64,000 bases of DNA from Chryseobacterium caseinilyticum (GCF_014837145.1 NZ_JACYFS010000001.1:1603958-1667957); one strand, 5' to 3'. Counted from the first letter of the stretch, positions 16,308 to 26,011 are shown. The notes: generated by a model not told the origin, from the letters alone. Numbers and translations: made by a program.

Positions 16308-17300
16308 TTAAGACCATTTTATTATTGCTGCGCCATACGTCCATCCTGAGCCTACTGCAGCAAACAGTATAATATTTCCTTTTTTAATCTTGCCTGCTCT
16401 GTATAATTCATCCAATAAAATGGGTATGGTGCCTCCACTTGTGTTGGCGTATTTATCCATATTTGTCATCACTTTTGAAAAAGGAAGACCTATTTTTTCT
16501 GCTGTTTTCTGCAATATTCTTATTGACGGCTGATGCGGAACCATTAAATCTACATCATCAACGCTCAAACCGCTATCTTCCAAAACCTTTTGAATTGCTA
16601 TTGGCAAAACTTCTGTTGCTGTTTCATAGACAGCTTTTCCATTCATCTGAAAATAGTGTAGATTGTTTTCAACAGATTCTTTGCTGGCAGGAATTTCTGA
16701 GCCACCTGCAGGTACTGTAAAATTCCATTTTCCTCTTCCGTCTGAGTAAAGTTTAAAAGCTAAAAAGCCATTATCTTCATCGGCGTGAGAGAGCACTGCA
16801 GCACCAGAACCGTCTCCAAAGAAAACAGCATCTCTTCTTGACCAATCTGTGATTTTTGAAAATGTGTCTGCTCCAATTACCAAGACGTTATCGTAAACTC
16901 CTGAGGCAATAAACTGTGAAGCTACCGACATCGCATATAAAAAACCACTGCAAACCGCAGATATATCAAATGCTACCGCATTGTATGCCTGAATTTTATC
17001 CTGAACAATTGCAGCTGTAGATGGTGCCAACCGATCGGGTGTTGCCGTGGCAACAATGATCAGATCAATATCTTCTTTTTGTAATCCTGCACTCTGAATT
17101 GCCGATAGAGCTGCCTTTGCCGCCAAATCACTTGTAAATTCGTTTTCAGATGCAATTCTCCGTTCTTTAATACCTAAATTCTCTTCGATCCACTCTGGTG
17201 TCGTAGGCAGAATTTCAGATAATTCTTCATTGGTGAGAATTTTTTCAGGGGTGTAGGAACCTGTGCCAATAATTTTAACATTTCGAACCAGCTGCTTCAT
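16308..17300 (-). CDS. 3-oxoacyl-ACP synthase III family (FabH-like)
   Basis: The 330-residue thiolase-fold enzyme has the complete KASIII triad: Cys117 in DISAVCSGFLYAM, His256 in MVPHQPSIRI and Asn286 in KYANTSGGTIP. The terminal GSGWTYGAAIIKW is also typical. It condenses an acyl-CoA with malonyl-ACP to give a 3-oxoacyl-ACP. Location inside a polysaccharide cluster, between a FabG-like SDR and a GNAT acyltransferase, suggests that it makes a dedicated acyl chain for sugar N- or O-acylation rather than serving general fatty acid synthesis. Confidence 0.88.
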   Translation of the reverse strand: MKQLVRNVKIIGTGSYTPEKILTNEELSEILPTTPEWIEENLGIKERRIASENEFTSDLAAKAALSAIQSAGLQKEDIDLIIVATATPDRLAPSTAAIVQDKIQAYNAVAFDISAVCSGFLYAMSVASQFIASGVYDNVLVIGADTFSKITDWSRRDAVFFGDGSGAAVLSHADEDNGFLAFKLYSDGRGKWNFTVPAGGSEIPASKESVENNLHYFQMNGKAVYETATEVLPIAIQKVLEDSGLSVDDVDLMVPHQPSIRILQKTAEKIGLPFSKVMTNMDKYANTSGGTIPILLDELYRAGKIKKGNIILFAAVGSGWTYGAAIIKWS

Positions 17301-17303
17301 GTA

Positions 17304-17852
17304 TTAAATATTAAAAAGTGTCTTAATCTGAGGATATTCGTCTTTCAGAATGCTTAAAACAAATTGATTATGGTATTTTCCGTTCTTAAAAAGAGAATGT
17401 CTCTGAAGAGCTTCCACTTTAAAACCCACTTTCTCCATCAGTTTTTTCGCCACAACATGCTCTTCAAGGCACTGTCCTGTACATCTTTCCATATTCAGTT
17501 CTTCAAATACAAACTTTAGAATCAGCAAAACAGTTTGCGTACCATAGCCTTTTCCGTTGTGATCAGAATGAATTTTTATTCCACTCCAAAAGCAAGACTT
17601 GTTGACATGGTCGATATCTGAAACTGATGTATATCCTATTATTTTCCCTGATGATTTCTCGCAAATTGCCACATAAAATCTATCCTGATAATCATTCATA
17701 ATCAAGGACTCAAGCCATTTCTGTTCTCTTGCTACGGCAATAAAACGCTTATTTCCTCCGACGAGATTTTCAAACTCTTCATTTTTACGCAGTGAGCTTA
17801 TAAACTCGGCATCCGTAAGTTCAAATGCTCTAAAAAAAATATCAAATTCCAC
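17304..17852 (-). CDS. GNAT-family acetyl/acyltransferase
   Basis: The 182-residue RimJ/RimL-like GNAT protein has the acyl-CoA pyrophosphate loop IHSDHNGKGYGTQTV and the C-terminal GFKVEALQRHSLFKNGKYH typical of this group. It starts at GTG 17852, overlapping the upstream gene by 11 bases; no Met occurs early enough to be an alternative. Next to aminotransferases and a KASIII/SDR pair, it is the natural candidate for N-acylation of an amino sugar. Whether its donor is CoA- or ACP-bound is unknown. Confidence 0.78.
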   Translation of the reverse strand: MEFDIFFRAFELTDAEFISSLRKNEEFENLVGGNKRFIAVAREQKWLESLIMNDYQDRFYVAICEKSSGKIIGYTSVSDIDHVNKSCFWSGIKIHSDHNGKGYGTQTVLLILKFVFEELNMERCTGQCLEEHVVAKKLMEKVGFKVEALQRHSLFKNGKYHNQFVLSILKDEYPQIKTLFNI

Positions 17853-18795
17853 GATTTATTATTTTTAAAATTCTATTCATGTCATCAACTGTGTATCTTT
17901 GATCGACAGGCAAATATATAACTTCTTCTGTAAGCTTTGCCTCCAATGTTTCGGGATTGCACCATTTCAGGACATTCGGCCAATACGTGGCACAGTATAT
18001 TCTATTATTTAGCAGCTCTTTTTTTAAAGCTTTATTATCTGTCCAAAAAGGGTAAACCATAGGCACGGAGTCATCACCAATATTGAACGTTAATTTATTT
18101 TTGTCTGATAAGTTTGTATGCAGCCATTCGAAATTCTGTCTTCTTACCCATTTTACTTTTTCATAATCAATGGAACACATTATTTTTCTTGTCAGTGCAG
18201 ACATTGTTTTCACTGCATTTCCGGACAATTCTTGATCGTTTAAACAAAAATCTTGGTACCCATCTTCTGCCTCTTTATCTGCTCTTATCAGCAGGTGAGA
18301 CATTCTTTCATTAGAAAAATCTGCATCGGGTCTCTCACTTAATTTATGATCTGTTGCCAAATAGGCACCGTCACTCACTCCAAAAAATTTTCTTGGAGAA
18401 TAGAATGTATGCACATGGTTCAAAGGTTTGGAAAAAAAAGACTGGGCGTTATCTACTATGAGATTTTTTATTGAGGAATAGTTCGATTGTATGTAAGCAT
18501 CTTTCAACCCGAAATAATTGGTATATAAAAATGCTTGATCATCTTTAATGATATCAAAATCAAAAATTGGTTCAAAATCAGAATTTACACGGTAGAATTC
18601 AAAAGCAATATCGAGTTTATAAAATGGTTCTAAAATAACATCACAAGTAAAATAAGGTATGTAGACTTTTTTAAAACCCTGTGCTTTCAACAGATATTCC
18701 AAGGCATTTCTTGCTGTATTAAGACGCAATAAATCGTGATGATATTCTTTATCAACACTAATCTCAAGCTCGAAATATCCGCCTATAGCTTTCAT
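17842..18795 (-). CDS. DegT-like PLP-dependent enzyme (divergent)
   Basis: The 317-residue protein has the fold markers of the DegT/DnrJ/EryC1 aminotransferases: a RLNTARNALEYLL start, IVDNAQSF with PLP-pyridine Asp115, and FYSPRKFFGVSDGAY with the probable Schiff-base Lys136. It is shorter and more divergent than the classical DegT gene two positions upstream. It may transaminate a keto sugar, or have a different PLP role. It overlaps the WbqC gene by ATGA. Confidence 0.7.
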   Translation of the reverse strand: MKAIGGYFELEISVDKEYHHDLLRLNTARNALEYLLKAQGFKKVYIPYFTCDVILEPFYKLDIAFEFYRVNSDFEPIFDFDIIKDDQAFLYTNYFGLKDAYIQSNYSSIKNLIVDNAQSFFSKPLNHVHTFYSPRKFFGVSDGAYLATDHKLSERPDADFSNERMSHLLIRADKEAEDGYQDFCLNDQELSGNAVKTMSALTRKIMCSIDYEKVKWVRRQNFEWLHTNLSDKNKLTFNIGDDSVPMVYPFWTDNKALKKELLNNRIYCATYWPNVLKWCNPETLEAKLTEEVIYLPVDQRYTVDDMNRILKIINRGI

Positions 18796-19493
18796 TTTAA
18801 ACTATATAGATTTAACATTCCCAACACTTCTTCACGTGAATTATGCATTAAAACATCTACAATTGAGAGGCCTGCGAAAAACTCATCTGTTCCTTGTTTA
18901 TACTGAGATAACTGTGATTCTATAAATTGTAAAGAAATTCCTTTATCCAAAAAATCTACTTTTGAATATAGCTCTCTGCCTCCCGGAGCATTAATGTAGT
19001 AATCAGCATTTGTAGAGTTGCAGATTTCGATTAATCTTGCAGTTCTTTCAAGCCCAGTAATATCCTTAAATTCTACTGATGATTTTAAAAACAAAGTTGA
19101 AATTCCGAGATATTCAGACACATTTTTTATGCTATTAATCGCCATCTCACCAATCCTGTTCTCAGTTCCTGCAAAAGTATCTTCAAGTAACGGAAATACA
19201 TCTGTGAAGTAGGGACTTTTTTTATAAGACTGATTTATTGTTTTAAGAATATTTTTAAAATCTTTTGAATGAGTGTCTATGTAGATCTCATTGATCAATT
19301 TATTGGGAGTTGCTTTAAGTAAAGGAATGGTAAAATACTTTACCTGATTTCCTACAATTATTCTGTTTCTGTTAATCCAACCTCCTTTGATGAACTGAAC
19401 ATCATCATAAAATACAAATGTATCTGAAGCATTGATCATCTGAAAATATCCCAAATAGGGAAAAATATATGGTTGCATTACAGCTGTGACCAT
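18792..19493 (-). CDS. WbqC-like family protein
   Basis: The protein of about 233 residues starts AVMQPYIFPYLGYFQMINAS and continues with FYDDVQFIKGGWINRNRI, the hallmark of the WbqC family (PF08889), and has INAPGGRELYSK later. The biochemical function of the family is not established; members occur beside aminotransferases in O-antigen clusters. The start is taken at ATG 19493; an adjacent TTG one codon upstream is less likely. Confidence 0.82.
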   Translation of the reverse strand: MVTAVMQPYIFPYLGYFQMINASDTFVFYDDVQFIKGGWINRNRIIVGNQVKYFTIPLLKATPNKLINEIYIDTHSKDFKNILKTINQSYKKSPYFTDVFPLLEDTFAGTENRIGEMAINSIKNVSEYLGISTLFLKSSVEFKDITGLERTARLIEICNSTNADYYINAPGGRELYSKVDFLDKGISLQFIESQLSQYKQGTDEFFAGLSIVDVLMHNSREEVLGMLNLYSLK

Positions 19494-19496
19494 CAA

Positions 19497-20579
19497 TCAA
19501 CTATTTTGAATTTCTAATAAAAGTCCTGATATCCAATCTACCTCATCTAATGTAAGATCATAATACAGTGGCAGACAGAGAATTCTCTTGGAAATATCTT
19601 CGGTAAATGGCAGTTCCAGTGAGGGTAAATAAGGTAATGATGAAGCCAGACTCGGGTAGAAATATCTTCTTGTAAATATTTCCTGCTTATCCAGGTCTCC
19701 TTTCATTTTCAGCAATAACTCTTCGCTTTCGAGCACTATCGGATAATAAGCATAATTTAAATTAGCTTTTGAATGCCATTCGGGTTTATATGATTTTAGA
19801 CCTGAAAGTTTACAGTCATATCTTTCGGTAAGCCGTCTTCTTTTGTCGAAAATATCATGTACATAATTAAGATTCACCAACCCCATAGCAGCATGGAATT
19901 CTGAGTTTTTTCCATTCAGTCCCAGTTCCGCAAAAGAATCAAATCCTGAAATACCGAAATTTCTGACCAATGCAAGCTTTTTCAGCAAATCAAGTTCAGT
20001 GGTGATAATCAGACCGCCTTCTACGGAATGATATAGTTTTGTTGAATGCAGAGAGCATGTTGAGATATCTCCATACTCAAAAATTGATTTACCGTTGACT
20101 TCTACACCAAAAGCATGTGCTGCATCATAGATCACTTTCAGATTATGCTTTTTTGCTATCGTTTCGATGAACTCTACATCACAAGGATTTCCATATACAT
20201 GGGTAGCTAAAATTGCAGATGTTTTTTCGGTGATTGCCGCTTCAATCTTTTCAGCATCAATGCATAGCGTTTTAGGATCAATATCTACAAAAACAGGTGT
20301 ACACCCTTCCCAGACGATCGAACTTGTTGTTGCCACAAAGGAAAATGGTGTTGTAATAATTTCTCCTGAAAGCTCAAGTACTTTTATTGCCATTTGCAAG
20401 GCAACCGTACCGTTGGTTACAAAAAGTAAATGACTGACCTTAAGGTATTTTTTAAGATCATTTTCGAGACGGGTGGCGAGAGGCCCCATATTTGTAAGCC
20501 AATTTCTTTGCCAAATACCTTGCAAATATTCGTTGTAATCTTCCTGCGGAGGTAAAAACGGTTTTGTAACTGGAATCAT
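19497..20579 (-). CDS. DegT/DnrJ/EryC1/StrS aminotransferase
   Basis: The 360-residue sugar aminotransferase has TNGTVALQMAI, TPFSFVATTSSIVWEG, the PLP Asp152 in IYDAAHAFGV and the catalytic Lys181 in CSLHSTKLYHSVEGGL. It converts a 3- or 4-keto nucleotide sugar to an amino sugar with glutamate as donor. The matching 4,6-dehydratase could be the CapE-type enzyme or a gene elsewhere. The start overlaps the flippase stop by ATGA. The pairing with GNAT and WbqC suggests an N-acylated amino sugar in the repeat unit. Confidence 0.88.
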   Translation of the reverse strand: MIPVTKPFLPPQEDYNEYLQGIWQRNWLTNMGPLATRLENDLKKYLKVSHLLFVTNGTVALQMAIKVLELSGEIITTPFSFVATTSSIVWEGCTPVFVDIDPKTLCIDAEKIEAAITEKTSAILATHVYGNPCDVEFIETIAKKHNLKVIYDAAHAFGVEVNGKSIFEYGDISTCSLHSTKLYHSVEGGLIITTELDLLKKLALVRNFGISGFDSFAELGLNGKNSEFHAAMGLVNLNYVHDIFDKRRRLTERYDCKLSGLKSYKPEWHSKANLNYAYYPIVLESEELLLKMKGDLDKQEIFTRRYFYPSLASSLPYLPSLELPFTEDISKRILCLPLYYDLTLDEVDWISGLLLEIQNS

Positions 20580-22012
20580 TTTTTTAATAATATTCTTTTA
20601 ATTTCAAAGAAAGTTGAAAATTTCAATATCGCAGACAGAAAAATATAAAATATCAATCCTGTAACAGTTCCTAACAAAAGTACCCAAAAATCAGGTAAGT
20701 TGGTCAAGAAATAATTTTTAACAAAATAAACAACTGCACCCATAATAAGAGCAACCAAAAATAATGGTAAAAGATCCTGTAATTGTTTCCACAAATTATA
20801 TTTCAAAAATACCCCTGCATAATGTGTATTTATAAATAGACAAAGAACAGAAAATATTACCTGCCCCCAAAGCAAACCGTAGAACCCGAAAAAATAAGAA
20901 ATTACCAAAGAAACAACTGCCAAGATTTTTTTTATTATTTCAAGATACAGAAAAAGACCAGATTTACCTTTTACCTGTAAAATAATCAAATTATATAAAT
21001 GCAAAGGATAAAGAATTCCGGTAACGCACAAAATCTGAAATACCGGAACCACAGGAAGCCATTTATCTGTAAATAAAAAGACAACTAAATTTTCGCCTAA
21101 TACAATCATGATAACCATCACAGGTGTCACTGTGTAAATCACCATCAGCATCATCTTTTTGTAAGTTGAGCGTAATTTTTGCTCATCATTCTGCATTTGT
21201 GAAAACGTAGGGAATGCTACCTTATTCAGTGCGCCCGAGATATTAGTCACTGGCAACATCATTAAACTATTGGCTCTGGTATAATAACCCAGTAATGTAG
21301 CACTGTATATTTTACCTATGACTATCTGATATAAATTGACAAAAATAATATCTAAAACTGATGAAATCATCATTTTATTTCCATATTCAAAATGAAGTCT
21401 GAATTTTTCTTTATTAAATATAAGTTTGGGTTTCCAATCTGCGTTAAACCACAAAATTAATGTTGTAAAGAAAGCATTTATCAATGCAGAATACACCAAA
21501 CTCCACACTCCAAAATTATTAAATGCCATTAAAACGGCAGACAAACCTGACAAAATTACAGCCGGAAAAGTGATAACTGCAATCTTTCTGAATTTCATTT
21601 GTTTAACCAATATTGTATTGTGTACTGCAGCAAATGAGGAAATAATGAATGATATTGAATATACTCTTAAGAGATCTGTAAGAATGGGTTGTTTATAAAA
21701 ATTTGAAATAAAAGGGGCTATAAAAAACAGTATTATATAAATTATAAAACTGGATAAGACATTAAATATGAATACAGTAGAAAAATCGTCATCTTCAAGA
21801 TCATTTGAACGAATGAGAGAATTGGTAAGACCACCTTCAAAAAGAGCTGTTCCTACCCCTACAAAAATCATAATCATTCCTATGAGCCCAAAATCAGCCG
21901 GAGCAATTATTCTGGCCAATATTACAGTTACTAAAAATTGAACAGCCTGAGTTCCAAACTGCTGTACATACGACCATAATGCTCCTGTAATAACCTTATT
22001 TCTCAAATGCAT
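20576..22012 (-). CDS. wzx: Wzx-like lipopolysaccharide flippase (MOP superfamily)
   Basis: The 478-residue protein has about 12 to 14 hydrophobic helices and begins HLRNKVITGALWSYVQQFGTQ, typical of polysaccharide MOP flippases. It has GLIGMIMIFVGVGTALFEGGL, TRANSLMMLPVTNISGAL and KVAFPTFSQMQNDEQ. It would flip the lipid-linked repeat unit across the inner membrane for a Wzy polymerase. It is the only flippase in the cluster. Confidence 0.9.
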   Translation of the reverse strand: MHLRNKVITGALWSYVQQFGTQAVQFLVTVILARIIAPADFGLIGMIMIFVGVGTALFEGGLTNSLIRSNDLEDDDFSTVFIFNVLSSFIIYIILFFIAPFISNFYKQPILTDLLRVYSISFIISSFAAVHNTILVKQMKFRKIAVITFPAVILSGLSAVLMAFNNFGVWSLVYSALINAFFTTLILWFNADWKPKLIFNKEKFRLHFEYGNKMMISSVLDIIFVNLYQIVIGKIYSATLLGYYTRANSLMMLPVTNISGALNKVAFPTFSQMQNDEQKLRSTYKKMMLMVIYTVTPVMVIMIVLGENLVVFLFTDKWLPVVPVFQILCVTGILYPLHLYNLIILQVKGKSGLFLYLEIIKKILAVVSLVISYFFGFYGLLWGQVIFSVLCLFINTHYAGVFLKYNLWKQLQDLLPLFLVALIMGAVVYFVKNYFLTNLPDFWVLLLGTVTGLIFYIFLSAILKFSTFFEIKRILLKK

Positions 22013-22076
22013 CGACGGTTCGCCACTTTAAACTATAATAAAATATTCCTCATGTATAATTTTAACGCAAAATATA

Positions 22077-23069
22077 CTATCTCAAAGTTGACTGATACTT
22101 CTCCAGCTGGCTGTAGATTTTCTTTACATCCTGAGATTTTTCCTTTTGCAAAACTAAGATTGCATCTGTCGTATGAACAAAAATGCAGTCTTTCATCCCT
22201 ACGAAAGCCGTGAAGATTTCAGTACCAATCACCATATTTCCATTTTCGTCAACAGGATGTCCTGTGGTGCGAAGATAATCATACAATGACTCAAACGATC
22301 CGAGGTCATTCCATCTGAAATTTGCAGGAACTACTTTGATTTGCTTCGAGCGCTCCATTACTGCATAATCTATGCTGATAGAAGGTATTTGTCTGCATGA
22401 TTCTTCATCAAGCAAATTGTTTTCAGATTTTTGCCAAGCCTCCAGAGATTTTTCAAATACTTCAGGTTGGTATTTTTTTAATTCATCTAAAAGAACTCCT
22501 GCTTTAAAGCAGAACATACCAGAATTCCAAAGAAAAGTTCCTCTGTCTAAAAACTCCTGAGCAGTTTCGGTATTTGGCTTTTCTCTGAATGAAAGTACAT
22601 CTTTACCCTCATATTCAATGTATCCATATCCGGTTTCCGGTTTTGTAGGAATAACACCAAAGGTCACTACATAATCTTTTTTGGCAAGCTCCACAGCCTC
22701 CAGTAATGATTTCTCATAGGCTTCCTGATTTTGAATCAGATGATCTGAAGGTGTGATAATCAACACATCATCGGGTTGTACTGCCAAAGCGGCAAATCCT
22801 ATTGCTGCAGCAGTATTTCTCGCGATGGTTTCGGTAACAAACGTTTTGGGAAGGTCTATGTCTTTCAATAAATCTTTACTCCACTCGATGTGATCAGAAT
22901 TTCCGACTACCATCAATTCATCTACTACCTTTTTATTTCTTTCTGCCGTTAATTCAAACAGAGATTTCCCTTCAAAAACTTTGAGAAACTGTTTTGGATG
23001 GTTCTTTCTCGAAAGAGGCCAAAGTCTGCTTCCAACACCACCTGATAATATTACGTTGTAAATTTTCAT
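22077..23069 (-). CDS. manC: Mannose-1-phosphate guanylyltransferase (nucleotidyltransferase domain only)
   Basis: The 330-residue protein has the pyrophosphorylase signature ILSGGVGSRLWPLSRKNHPK, then ETIARNTAAAIGF, ITPSDHLI, ETGYGYIEY and FREKPNTETAQEFL with FLWNSGMF. It makes GDP-mannose from mannose-1-phosphate and GTP. In many bacteria it is fused to a phosphomannose-isomerase-type cupin (AlgA/ManC, about 480 residues). Here the cupin is a separate gene directly upstream, overlapping by ATGA. GDP-mannose implies mannose or a derivative in the polymer. Confidence 0.9.
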   Translation of the reverse strand: MKIYNVILSGGVGSRLWPLSRKNHPKQFLKVFEGKSLFELTAERNKKVVDELMVVGNSDHIEWSKDLLKDIDLPKTFVTETIARNTAAAIGFAALAVQPDDVLIITPSDHLIQNQEAYEKSLLEAVELAKKDYVVTFGVIPTKPETGYGYIEYEGKDVLSFREKPNTETAQEFLDRGTFLWNSGMFCFKAGVLLDELKKYQPEVFEKSLEAWQKSENNLLDEESCRQIPSISIDYAVMERSKQIKVVPANFRWNDLGSFESLYDYLRTTGHPVDENGNMVIGTEIFTAFVGMKDCIFVHTTDAILVLQKEKSQDVKKIYSQLEKYQSTLR

Positions 23070-23410
23070 GCTCGGTTATAATCGTCTTCCACTCTCACAA
23101 TATCGTCTTCGCCGAAGTAAGTTCCGTACTGTACTTCAATGAAAACAACAGGTTCAGCGGTTTTGTTTTCCATTCTATGGTGTGCTCCCAAAGGAATCTG
23201 TGCTACTTCTCCAATGCCGTAATCTCTGATCTCATCATTGATTGTAATTGTTCCGGTACCGGAAACAATCGTCCATACTTCCGCACGGTGGTGGTGGTAC
23301 TGCAGAGACAATCTTCCCCCAGGATAGACCAAAATTCTTTTTACTTTGTGCGTTTCCGCATCTTCCAAAACCCAGTATTCACCCCAAGGTCTTACGTCAT
23401 GTTCTAACAT
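23066..23410 (-). CDS. Type II mannose-6-phosphate isomerase cupin domain protein
   Basis: The 114-residue cupin has MLEHDVRPWGEYWVLED, YPGGRLSLQYHHHRAEVW (metal-binding histidines), then SGTGTITINDE and IPLGAHHRMENK. It corresponds to the C-terminal domain of AlgA/ManC, made as a separate protein; the gene is translationally coupled to manC. The start is ATG 23410. An upstream in-frame TTG at 23434 is rejected because it lies inside the -7 box of the promoter at 23432-23460. Confidence 0.85.
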   Translation of the reverse strand: MLEHDVRPWGEYWVLEDAETHKVKRILVYPGGRLSLQYHHHRAEVWTIVSGTGTITINDEIRDYGIGEVAQIPLGAHHRMENKTAEPVVFIEVQYGTYFGEDDIVRVEDDYNRA

Positions 23411-23431
23411 GTTTAAATCTAATTGATTATG

Positions 23432-23460
23432 CAAAGATAATAGATTAAGAATTTAATCAA
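23432..23460 (-). promoter_or_regulatory. Strong Bacteroidota promoter for the polysaccharide operon
   Basis: On the minus strand TTG (23460-23458) is followed after 18 bases by TATCTTTG (23439-23432), a perfect -33/-7 pair. Transcription would start near 23425, leaving about 15 bases of leader before the cupin ATG. It drives manC and the genes downstream separately from wza-wzc. Confidence 0.75.
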
Positions 23461-23544
23461 ATTAAAAATTCTTAACTAAAATTTAGTGTTTGTGATTAAC
23501 TTACAAAGAATTGCTCTGTTGATAAAAGGAAACTTATTCTTCAA

Positions 23545-25911
23545 TTATCTTCCAAACCAGTTTCTCCAGTTTTTTTTCTGTTTTGTTCCGTAGCCATAGC
23601 CATATTTATTACCATAACCACTGTTTTGTCTGCTGACATCATTCAGAACAAATGCTACATTTTTGATTTTCTTTTGTTCAATCTGTTCATTAGCAAAGCT
23701 GATCAACTCCTTTTCGGTGTAATTGGAACGGGTGACGTACATCGTCATATCTGCCACATCAGCAATCAGGAAAGAATCGGTCACCAACATCAGCGGTGCT
23801 GTGTCAAGAATAATGTAATCATAATCAGGTTTTAGAGACTCTATTAATTCTTCATAACGCCCGTTTGATAATAATTCTGTAGGATTTGGTGTGATAGCAC
23901 CTGAGTAAATAACATCGCAGTACGGATTGAAAGTTGTCTGATGAATGATTATTTCTTTCTGCATGGTTTCATCATACATAAATTCAGAAAGACCTGTAAG
24001 CCCTTTTCTTGCTTCGTTATATCTTTGAAGCTGAGGATTTCTGATATCTGAACCTATAATAATTACTTTCTTTCTCGGTGTTGCCAAGGTCAGTGCCAAA
24101 TTCACTGAAGCAAAAGTTTTACCCTCTCCTTTTACGGTGGAGGTTACAAAAATTACATTGCCTTTTTTATTTTTGGGCAGCATAAAGTTGATATTGGTAA
24201 TGAGAATCCTAAAGGCTTCTGCCATAGGTGAGAGATCATTCAGCTGTACCAATTCTGGCTCTCCTTTTATAAGGGTCGGAAGTTCTCCAATTACAGGTTT
24301 TCCACTGGAAAGCTTTTCAAGATCATGCTTAGACTGTACTTTATCATTAAAAAGTTCAATGAGATAAATGAAGCCCAAAGGGATTAAAACTCCAATAACC
24401 AAAGCAGCCATATAGATCATTTGTCTTTTAGGAGATACAGGACTGGGTGAAGTAAGTGCATCATCTACAATTCTTGCTTTTGGCGCTGCAATTGCTAGCG
24501 AGATTGCCGCTTCTTCCCTCTTTTGAAGTAAGAGAAGGTATAGCTCTTCCTTAATTGTTTGCTGTCTTTCAATACTTCTGAACAATTTTTCCTGCACCGG
24601 AACTCTGGAAATTTTTCCTGAAATCCTGTTTTGTTCGCCTACAATAGCATTCCTGCTGATCTGCAATGCGGCGCGGCTTTTATTTAAACTTTCAGAGATA
24701 GAAGAACGTAAGCCAGCTATCTGTTTGGTAACATCCTGCACTACAGGGTTCAACGTTGTAGAGCTTTCCAACAATCTGTTTCTCTCTGCAATAAGCTGGT
24801 TGTAAATTCCGATATCACCTGCAGTTTTTGAATCTTGCAGACCAACATTTAAAGGTAAGATCTGGTAAGATCCCTGTCTGTTAAGATAATTTGAAAGACT
24901 GTTGACCAACTCCAACTGAGATTCTGTCTCCAATTGTGTCTGTCTTGTATCTACTGCCGTTTTCAGCGAAAGTTCAGCTTCCGATTTAATATCTGTGATA
25001 TTATTTCTTTCTTTAAAATCTTCTTTTTGATTTTCTACTCTTCCAAGTTCTTCTCCAATAAGTTTTACCCTTCCATCAATAAATTCTGCAGTTTTCTGAG
25101 CTTCAGAATTTTTATCGATGATGGCCTCTCTGTTGTAATTTACTGCCAGTCTGTCTAAAATATCTTCTGCTTTTTTGGGTACTGGAGAATCCATTGATAC
25201 TTTTAGTACTGTGGCTTCTTCCTTTATCAATTCAATACTCAAGCTTCCCAAAAGATCACGTGTTCTATTGATTGCGGATGAGAATGCAAGTCTATAAATG
25301 GCACCTTTCCAATCTTTAGGATCGTATTTGGGATTTTTCTGAAACATAATTACCCCAAAAGGCATAGAAACTGCCTTATTGAATTCGGCGACAATATTTT
25401 TTTTAAAATCTTCAGATTCCAGAATAATCTTTCCATTTTCAATTTTAGCAAAAACCTCGTGACCTGGATAAGATGGATTAGACTTCTCGCTGATGACCCT
25501 CACAATAAAGGGTGCTGAATTTTTATATAGTTCGTACTCCTTGATGCTCCCTTTAGAATAAATACTGGTTTCAAGACCTAGCTCTTTTACTACTGACATC
25601 ATGAGTTTCTTAGACCTCAGAATTTCAATTTCATTATCTACGGAGTTTGTTCCCATACTTCCCATACCACCAATCTCAGAAACAATAGACATTTCAGGAG
25701 TTCCCGCAGCCGATTTATTGACCTCTTTGATGAGCAAGGTTGCTTCTGTATTGTAGATGGTATCAGAATATCTCAAAAAAAACCATGCGGCAAGAACCGC
25801 CAGAAAACCTCCAATGACAAGCCAATACCATCTGAACAGGTAAGGCTTAAGAATTTCTCTTAAGTTTATTGAATCTTTTTGAGTATGTTGAGGTAAATTA
25901 TTTTGATCCAC
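23545..25911 (-). CDS. wzc: Wzc-like polysaccharide co-polymerase / tyrosine autokinase
   Basis: The 788-residue protein has a first membrane helix near residues 30-50 (WLVIGGFLAVLAAWFFL), a long periplasmic coiled region, and a second helix near 505-525. The cytoplasmic BY-kinase domain has Walker A VKGEGKT (ending at 599), a Walker A'-like IIIGSDIRNP near 622, and Walker B ILDTAP near 704. The end is tyrosine-rich (SGYGNKYGYGYGT), as expected for autophosphorylation. It controls chain length and export with Wza. The start is GTG 25911, since no ATG occurs for many codons. No separate tyrosine phosphatase is present nearby. Confidence 0.9.
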   Translation of the reverse strand: MDQNNLPQHTQKDSINLREILKPYLFRWYWLVIGGFLAVLAAWFFLRYSDTIYNTEATLLIKEVNKSAAGTPEMSIVSEIGGMGSMGTNSVDNEIEILRSKKLMMSVVKELGLETSIYSKGSIKEYELYKNSAPFIVRVISEKSNPSYPGHEVFAKIENGKIILESEDFKKNIVAEFNKAVSMPFGVIMFQKNPKYDPKDWKGAIYRLAFSSAINRTRDLLGSLSIELIKEEATVLKVSMDSPVPKKAEDILDRLAVNYNREAIIDKNSEAQKTAEFIDGRVKLIGEELGRVENQKEDFKERNNITDIKSEAELSLKTAVDTRQTQLETESQLELVNSLSNYLNRQGSYQILPLNVGLQDSKTAGDIGIYNQLIAERNRLLESSTTLNPVVQDVTKQIAGLRSSISESLNKSRAALQISRNAIVGEQNRISGKISRVPVQEKLFRSIERQQTIKEELYLLLLQKREEAAISLAIAAPKARIVDDALTSPSPVSPKRQMIYMAALVIGVLIPLGFIYLIELFNDKVQSKHDLEKLSSGKPVIGELPTLIKGEPELVQLNDLSPMAEAFRILITNINFMLPKNKKGNVIFVTSTVKGEGKTFASVNLALTLATPRKKVIIIGSDIRNPQLQRYNEARKGLTGLSEFMYDETMQKEIIIHQTTFNPYCDVIYSGAITPNPTELLSNGRYEELIESLKPDYDYIILDTAPLMLVTDSFLIADVADMTMYVTRSNYTEKELISFANEQIEQKKIKNVAFVLNDVSRQNSGYGNKYGYGYGTKQKKNWRNWFGR

Positions 25912-26011
25912 TCTTTATGTTTATATTTAGAATTTATTTTGCTTAATTGATGATTTGCTTAGCCGCTTATTCGGCTGTATGCTGATTTGCGAAAGTTCAG
26001 TTAAACTATTT

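Noticed and set aside
23411..23434. Upstream TTG start for the PMI cupin gene
   Set aside because: The codon lies in the -7 box; transcription begins after it, and the ATG at 23410 fits homologues.
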